Assembly (NCBI RefSeq): GCF_003086895.1
Contig: NZ_CP026004.1
Span: 3,570,731 to 3,634,730 of the forward strand
DNA length: 64,000 bases
Source of the DNA: Stenotrophomonas sp. ESTM1D_MKCIP4_1
GTDB lineage: Bacteria; Pseudomonadota; Gammaproteobacteria; Xanthomonadales; Xanthomonadaceae
Reading direction: 5' to 3'
Within the stretch, counting starts at the first letter, position 1, and every line of letters begins with the position of its first letter. A program made the position numbers and the translations under genes. Below the pieces are notes generated by a model. That model saw only the letters and a program-made list of their open reading frames with translations. It was not told where the DNA came from and ran no database searches. This document shows positions 59,144 through 64,000 of the stretch, piece after piece.

Positions 59144-60478
59144 ATGATGCTGAGCATCCTCGGCTTTGGCATGGTCATTACGTTCATGTACTTGATCATG
59201 AGCAAACGACTGTCGCCGCTGGTCGCCCTGATCACCATCCCGATCATCTTCGCTTTGATGGGCGGATTTGGGGCCGACATCGATGAAATGATGCTGGAAG
59301 GCATCAAGAAGATCGCGCCGACCGGCGTGATGCTGATGTTCGCCATCCTCTACTTCGGCGTGATGATCGATGCGGGCCTGTTCGATCCGCTGGTGCGCAT
59401 CATCCTGCGCTTCGTCAAGGGCGATCCGATGAAGATCGTGCTCGGCACCGCCGTGCTGGCGATGCTGATCTCGCTCGACGGTGATGGCTCGACCACGTAC
59501 ATGATCACCGTCTCGGCGATGCTGCCGCTGTACCAGCGGCTGGGCATGAACGCGCTGAACATGACCTGCGTGACCATCCTCGCCGGCGGCGTGATGAACC
59601 TGACCCCGTGGGGCGGCCCGACCGCACGTGCCGCCACCGCGCTGCACGTGGACCCGGCCGATGTGTTCGTGCCTTTGATCCCGTCGATGGTGATCGCCTG
59701 TGCCGGCGTGCTGCTGCTGGCCTGGTACCTGGGCATGAAGGAACGCCGCCGCCTGGGCGTGGTCACCCTGCCGCAGGGTGGCAGCTGGATGGACAACAGC
59801 GTGTCTGATGACAACAACGCACTGCCGTCGGTGGAAGACGCCGAGGACATCAAGCGCCCGAAGCTGCTGTGGGTGAACCTGGCACTGACCCTGGCCCTGA
59901 TGGGTGCGCTGATCGCCGGCGTGCTGCCGATGCCGGTGCTGTTCATGGTGGGCTTCGCCATCGCCCTGGTCATCAACTACCCGAACCTGGCCGAACAGCG
60001 CCGCCGCGTGGTCAACCACGCCGGCAACGTGCTGTCGGTGGTGGCGCTGATCTTCGCCGCGGGCATCTTCACCGGCATCCTCAACAACACCGGCATGGTC
60101 GAGGCGATGTCGCACAGCTTCCTGGCGATCATTCCCGAATCGTGGGGCCCGTACCTGGCTGTCATCACCGCGATCGCGTCGATGCCGTTCACCTTCTTCA
60201 TGTCCAACGACGCCTTCTACTTCGGCGTGCTGCCGATCCTCTCCGAGGCCGCCGGCAACTACGGCATCACCCCGGTGGAAATGGCCCGTGCCTCGCTGGC
60301 CGGGCAGCCGGTGCACCTGCTCAGCCCGCTGGTGCCCTCCACCTATCTGCTGGTGGGCCTGGCCAAGGTTGAATTCGCCGACCACCAGAAGTTCACCCTG
60401 AAGTGGGCCATCGCCATCTCGCTGCTGCTGATGGCCGGTGGACTGCTGTTCGGCCTGTATCCCCTCTTCGCTGCATGA
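59144..60478 (+). CDS. CitMHS-family citrate-metal:proton symporter
   Basis: A 444-residue inner-membrane protein with about 12 helices. CitMHS features: ISLDGDGSTTYMITVSAMLPLYQRLGM, MNLTPWGGPTARAA, IFAAGIFTGILNNTGM and FFMSNDAFYFGVLPIL. Members import citrate complexed to divalent metal (magnesium or calcium) with protons. The preferred metal is not readable. Between a porin and a dehydrogenase gene on the same strand, and divergent from tctD, it fits a tricarboxylate uptake operon. AGGAG precedes ATG at 59144. Confidence 0.93.
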   Translation: MMLSILGFGMVITFMYLIMSKRLSPLVALITIPIIFALMGGFGADIDEMMLEGIKKIAPTGVMLMFAILYFGVMIDAGLFDPLVRIILRFVKGDPMKIVLGTAVLAMLISLDGDGSTTYMITVSAMLPLYQRLGMNALNMTCVTILAGGVMNLTPWGGPTARAATALHVDPADVFVPLIPSMVIACAGVLLLAWYLGMKERRRLGVVTLPQGGSWMDNSVSDDNNALPSVEDAEDIKRPKLLWVNLALTLALMGALIAGVLPMPVLFMVGFAIALVINYPNLAEQRRRVVNHAGNVLSVVALIFAAGIFTGILNNTGMVEAMSHSFLAIIPESWGPYLAVITAIASMPFTFFMSNDAFYFGVLPILSEAAGNYGITPVEMARASLAGQPVHLLSPLVPSTYLLVGLAKVEFADHQKFTLKWAIAISLLLMAGGLLFGLYPLFAA

Positions 60479-60503
60479 CCTGCCTCCCAAGGAGCGTTCT
60501 GCC

Positions 60504-61244
60504 ATGACCCTTCGTATTGCGTACGTCACCAGCGGCATGGGCAGTGTCGGCACTGCCATCTGCCAGAGCCTGGCCCGCTCCGGGCACACCGTGGTCGCCG
60601 GCTGCGCGCCCAACTCGCCACGCAAGGCCAACTGGCTGCGCGAACAGCGTGAGCAGGGCTTTGACTTCATCGCCTCCGAAGGCAATGCCACCGACTGGGC
60701 ATCCACCTCGGCGGCCTTCGCCAAGGTGCGCGCCGAAGTGGGCGAAGTGGACGTGCTGGTCAACAACTCCGGCGGCAGCCGCGACCTGCTGTTCCGGCAG
60801 ATGACGGTGGAGGACTGGAATGCGGTGATCGCCTCCAACCTCAACGCGTTGTTCAACCTGACCAAGCAGGTGGTCGATGGCATGGCCACGCGCGGCTGGG
60901 GCCGCATCGTCAACATCGGTTCGGTCAGCGCCCACAAGGGCCAGATCGGCCAGGTGAACTACGCGACGGCGAAGGCGGCAATGCACGGTTTCAGCCGTGC
61001 CTTGGCTGCTGAAGTCGCTTCGCGCGGGGTCACCGTGAACACCTTGTCGCCCGGCTACATCGCCAGCCAGGCCATCAGCAGCTTCCCGCCGGACGTGCTG
61101 GACCGGCTGGCCGCCTCGGTGCCGGTACGCCGCCTGGGCCGGCCGGAGGAAGTGGCCGGCCTGGTGGCCTGGCTGGCCTCGGATGAAGCCTCGTATGTGA
61201 CCGGTGCGGATTACCCGGTCAATGGTGGGTTGTACATGGGGTGA
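60504..61244 (+). CDS. Short-chain dehydrogenase, acetoacetyl-CoA reductase-like
   Basis: A 246-residue NAD(P)-dependent enzyme close to PhaB/FabG. Catalytic residues: Ser in NIGSVSAHKG and the Y-x3-K in VNYATAKAAMHG; LVNNSGG replaces the usual NNAG; the cofactor loop reads VTSGMGSVG where PhaB has VTGGMGGIG. LSPGYI and ADYPVNGGLYMG are typical PhaB-side features. No phaC or phaA lies near, so a polyhydroxybutyrate role is not supported; a hydroxyacyl-CoA step is possible. ATG at 60504 follows AAGGAG, 26 bases after the transporter. Confidence 0.85.
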   Translation: MTLRIAYVTSGMGSVGTAICQSLARSGHTVVAGCAPNSPRKANWLREQREQGFDFIASEGNATDWASTSAAFAKVRAEVGEVDVLVNNSGGSRDLLFRQMTVEDWNAVIASNLNALFNLTKQVVDGMATRGWGRIVNIGSVSAHKGQIGQVNYATAKAAMHGFSRALAAEVASRGVTVNTLSPGYIASQAISSFPPDVLDRLAASVPVRRLGRPEEVAGLVAWLASDEASYVTGADYPVNGGLYMG

Positions 61245-61251
61245 GGCGCCC

Positions 61252-61270
61252 ATCCACGCATGGCGTGGAT
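61252..61270. repeat. SMAG-like palindrome without GTAG foot
   Basis: ATCCACGCATGGCGTGGAT, the stem of the SMAG REP, lies between the convergent dehydrogenase and the next gene. The expected CTAC foot is displaced (CTAC only appears at 61281, as part of the next stop codon), so it is a decayed copy or terminator. Confidence 0.7.
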
Positions 61271-61280
61271 GCTTGATCCT

Positions 61281-62399
61281 CTACCCGCGGGCGTTCGCCA
61301 GCGCCTCGGCAATGTCTTCGGGCAGGCCGCTGATGAAATCCACTTCGTCCGATTCCTCCACGATCTGACCCGGGCGCGGCAGCCACATCAGGGCGGGAAT
61401 CGCACGCAACACCTCCCGACCCGGCCAGCGCGTGGGAAACCGTGGCCGGTTCCACTCCAGGTCGAAACCCAGCCCGTGATCCGCGTAGGCGCCTTCAGCC
61501 AGGCGCTGCTCGATCTGTCGCAGCACCGCAGCGGTGTAGCGGTGCGACTTCGGCACATCCTCGATCGTGGCGAACGGGACGTACCACGACGCGCCCAGGT
61601 TCCAGTAGAGCGCCAGTGCGCTGGATGCAGCCAGGCTCGGTTGGTCCAGCAACCACTGCAGCGCATCTGACAGTGAGCTGGCCTCGGCGAACAGCATCAC
61701 CTGATGGCGTTGCTGCGGCGATGCCTGGCGCAGGAAGGACTCGAGTACCGGCCAGCCCGCATCCGATGCCATCGCCACCGGCGACAGCATCGGTGGGACC
61801 GCTTCAGCATAGATGTCGACGTCGCCGGCCACGTCGTCGCCCAGGGCCGGGCCACGATCAGGCTGCATCGCAGCGGCCAGGTCCTGCAGTTGTGCAGCCC
61901 AGTCCAATGGCAGGCCGTCATCGAAGGTTTCGTCAATCACCTCCGCGAAAGGATCGACCGCCCGCGCGCCCACGACGGCGGCCAGCATGGTGTCCGGCAC
62001 GGCACGGCGCATCGTCAGCCCGGGATGATCGCCCGCCGATGGGCCAGGCCAGTTGCATGGATCGAAGGCGAGCCCATGATCGGCATAGAAGCCTGCCAGA
62101 TAGCGCTGCTCGATGCCCTGGACGATCGCGTAGGCATCGCGCTCATGCTCGGGCACGTCGCCATCGCTGGCGTACTGGGCGAACCAGGCTGCGCCCAGCG
62201 ACCAGTACATCAGCAGGGCCGTCGCGCGATCAAGCTCGCTGCGGCCTGCCAGCCAGGCCAGCAGCTCGGGGCTGTCGTCATGGTTGCGGCGCGCAACATA
62301 GATGTGGCGCTGCGCAGGTGATGCCTGCAGCAGGTACTCCTGCAGCAGCGTGCGCGAGGCGCGTTCGTACTCGTCGGGGGTCAAGGGGGAGGCTTCCAT
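61281..62399 (-). CDS. Protein with two DUF4274-like domains, next to vgrG
   Basis: A 372-residue cytoplasmic protein, acidic, no signal peptide. It has an internal duplication: LLQEYLLQASPAQRHIYVARRN...LLAWLAGRSELDRATALLMYWSLGAAW (about 17-72) matches VLESFLRQASPQQRHQVMLFAE...LQWLLDQPSLAASSALALYWNLGASW (about 219-275); each is followed by a QIEQRxxxGxYADHGLxFD segment. The repeat resembles DUF4274. Function unknown; divergent from a vgrG, so an immunity or accessory role to type VI secretion is possible inference. ATG at 62399 preferred to GTG at 62402. Confidence 0.75.
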   Translation of the reverse strand: MEASPLTPDEYERASRTLLQEYLLQASPAQRHIYVARRNHDDSPELLAWLAGRSELDRATALLMYWSLGAAWFAQYASDGDVPEHERDAYAIVQGIEQRYLAGFYADHGLAFDPCNWPGPSAGDHPGLTMRRAVPDTMLAAVVGARAVDPFAEVIDETFDDGLPLDWAAQLQDLAAAMQPDRGPALGDDVAGDVDIYAEAVPPMLSPVAMASDAGWPVLESFLRQASPQQRHQVMLFAEASSLSDALQWLLDQPSLAASSALALYWNLGASWYVPFATIEDVPKSHRYTAAVLRQIEQRLAEGAYADHGLGFDLEWNRPRFPTRWPGREVLRAIPALMWLPRPGQIVEESDEVDFISGLPEDIAEALANARG

Positions 62400-62450
62400 C
62401 ACAACGGGAACCCAAAAGTTTAGTCGCCCCTCCTCGACAGCGTGGGATCA

Positions 62451-62473
62451 GTAGATCCACGCCATGCGTGGAT
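62451..62473 (+). repeat. SMAG-type REP
   Basis: GTAGATCCACGCCATGCGTGG plus AT, identical to the copies at 33870 and 34509. It sits in the 210-base gap between the divergent DUF4274-like and vgrG genes. Confidence 0.85.
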
Positions 62474-62609
62474 GCACCTGCCACCACCCACGCTACCCCT
62501 ACAGCGCACCCAGCCAGAAATCACCTTCATTTTTCGTAATCGTCCTATAGACCACGGCAGTCAACGGACCGCACCCTGCGCCAACACTCTGCCAGGGAGG
62601 CACGCTGTA

Positions 62610-64000
62610 ATGCACACGATTGCGAAACCCGTGAGTGGCGATCGCCTGATTGATACCTGCTGGGGACCGGGCGCAGATGAACCGTCGGTCTTCATCCAGT
62701 CGCTCGACTACCGGGATGCGTTCAACGAGGATTTCGCTCTCACCGCCCACGGTCTGGTGCAGGCTAGCCTTGAAGAGGTACAGGCACTGCAGGGCCGCGT
62801 TGTAGGCGTCGGCGTGACCCGCCCCGGCAACGGGCGTCGCTGGTTCTGCGGCATCGTCGATGCCATCCGGTGTACAGCACAGCACGACGCGTGGCACAAC
62901 GTCACATTCCGGATCGTGTCAGCGCTGGCCCTGCTGGACCGACGGACGGCCTGCCGCGTCTTCCAGGACATGAGCGTGCCGGATATCGTGGCATGCATTC
63001 TTGAGGAGCACCGCCAGGGTAACACCAGCATCGCCCTGGCGTTCGACCATCGGCGCTCATTGCTGGCGCAGCATGACATGCGCTCGTACTGCGTGCAGTT
63101 CAACGAATCGGACAAGCAGTTCATCGAACGCCTGCTTGCCGAAGAAGGCATCAGCTACCGGTTCGAGTTCGATCGGGTGGACGGCACGCCGCGCCACGTG
63201 CTTGTTCTGAGCGACCAGCCTCTGTTTGATCCCGACGGCGCCGTTGCCCTGCCACACCGCGCCGCCGGTACGGATGACGGCACGCCCCATCTGCAGGGGT
63301 GGCAGCTGCTGCACAGGCTGATTCCCTCGCGCCACACGCTGTCCAGCTTCGACTATGCGAGCGCACAGCGCCTGCGCGGCAGCGACGGTCTCGCGCTGTC
63401 GGCAAGTGCCTATATGACCCGGAGCGTGCAGGGTCTGGAAAGCCATCAGGCACGCACCCTCTATTACGGCAGCAACACTGCGGACATGAACCGTTACGCG
63501 CGCCTGCAGATGCAGGCGCAGGAGCTGAGGTCGAGGACGTGCCTCGGCGAGGGCGACTTCCGCGGGCTTGCCACCGCCGACAGCGTGCTGGTGGAAGGAC
63601 GACCTGGTACAGCCGGGGCACCGGCGCCTGCGGGCTTCCTCATCAGTGGCGTGCACGTGCTTGCTACCAACAACCTCCCTGATGCGATGGCCTCCCTCGC
63701 TCCGGCAGCTGGGCACCTGCCCCCGGCAGGCCAATGCCTCACCCGGTTCCGCGCGGTGCCGGGCGATATGCCGCTGGTACCCATGCACACGCGCCCCCTG
63801 TTGCGTCCCAATGCGCCCGGCGTGCAGACCGCGACGGTGGTGGGGCCGGAGGGCGAGACCGTGTACACCGATGCCTTGGGGCGCATCCGCATCCGCTTTC
63901 ACTGGCAGCGTGACCAGGATGAACCGGCCAATCGCGATGGTCAGAACGCGTGGTCATCCACCTGGGTGCGCGTGGCCATGCCCAGTGCAGGTGACGGTTT
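62610..64000 (+). CDS. vgrG: Type VI secretion spike protein VgrG, N-terminal part (partial)
   Basis: ATG at 62610 follows GGGAGG and opens a frame that stays open to the window end (463 codons). The gp27-like part shows MRSYCVQFNESDKQFIERLL and EEGISYRFEF; the start of the gp5-like part is TDALGRIRIRFHW, followed by STWVRVAMPSAGDG. VgrG forms the trimeric puncture tip of the type VI apparatus and often carries or precedes effectors, which would lie beyond the window. No other T6SS gene is in view. Confidence 0.93.
   Translation, partial: MHTIAKPVSGDRLIDTCWGPGADEPSVFIQSLDYRDAFNEDFALTAHGLVQASLEEVQALQGRVVGVGVTRPGNGRRWFCGIVDAIRCTAQHDAWHNVTFRIVSALALLDRRTACRVFQDMSVPDIVACILEEHRQGNTSIALAFDHRRSLLAQHDMRSYCVQFNESDKQFIERLLAEEGISYRFEFDRVDGTPRHVLVLSDQPLFDPDGAVALPHRAAGTDDGTPHLQGWQLLHRLIPSRHTLSSFDYASAQRLRGSDGLALSASAYMTRSVQGLESHQARTLYYGSNTADMNRYARLQMQAQELRSRTCLGEGDFRGLATADSVLVEGRPGTAGAPAPAGFLISGVHVLATNNLPDAMASLAPAAGHLPPAGQCLTRFRAVPGDMPLVPMHTRPLLRPNAPGVQTATVVGPEGETVYTDALGRIRIRFHWQRDQDEPANRDGQNAWSSTWVRVAMPSAGDG

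Noticed and set aside
60504..61244. Polyhydroxybutyrate operon
   Set aside because: The dehydrogenase is PhaB-like but no phaA, phaC or phasin gene lies in the window.

Overview
The window is GC-rich chromosomal DNA that reads as a Stenotrophomonas (S. maltophilia complex) genome, family Xanthomonadaceae. Three things point there: intergenic palindromes that begin with GTAG (SMAG-type REPs), a divergent RND pump / TetR / Pcm / TolC arrangement that matches SmeOP-TolC of S. maltophilia, and xanthomonad-like gene content. Genes are densely packed on both strands. I see no tRNA, rRNA, CRISPR array, prophage or insertion sequence apart from one REP-associated transposase (RAYT).

Layout. 1-3.6 kb: start of a probable AraC-type regulator, a membrane-anchored winged-helix/beta-propeller regulator and a small ion-channel protein. 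3.7-5.7 kb: thiC behind a TPP riboswitch. 5.9-9.8 kb: a BCCT transporter and gamma-glutamyltransferase, convergent, separated by a 557-base gap holding two inverted copies of a ~125-base element. 10.1-20.1 kb: a long branched-chain amino acid operon (leader peptide and attenuator, ilvC, ilvG, ilvM, ilvA, leuA, a methyltransferase, leuC, leuD, leuB), mostly with overlapping gene ends. 20.3-27.5 kb: smeP-smeO divergent from smeRo-pcm-tolC. 27.6-31.6 kb: an APC-like membrane protein, a small secreted protein and mgtE. 31.6-37.3 kb: lipopolysaccharide genes (waaA, a lipid A acyltransferase, a glycosyltransferase, an O-antigen ligase-like protein) interrupted by a RAYT with its REPs and a 102-base tandem duplication. 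37.4-44.6 kb: a TonB-dependent receptor divergent from a GH92 mannosidase and a secreted metalloprotease-like protein, plausibly a glycoprotein-scavenging locus. 44.8-61.2 kb: C4-dicarboxylate and tricarboxylate functions (maeB, dctA, two porins, a hybrid kinase with a DctB-like sensor, a NarL-type regulator, tctDE with a periplasmic binding protein, a CitMHS transporter, a short-chain dehydrogenase). 61.3-64 kb: a protein with a duplicated domain, divergent from a type VI secretion vgrG that runs off the end.

How the parts work together. The ilv-leu operon carries the reductoisomerase, both acetolactate synthase subunits, threonine dehydratase and the whole leucine branch, but not ilvD or ilvE. 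It is placed under one ribosome-mediated attenuator whose control codons are Ile, Leu, Val. The carboxylate region pairs uptake proteins with sensors on both sides, so porin, inner-membrane carrier and two-component control are probably co-regulated. Three REP classes recur between genes, and in two places the GTAG end of a REP supplies the stop codon of the preceding gene.
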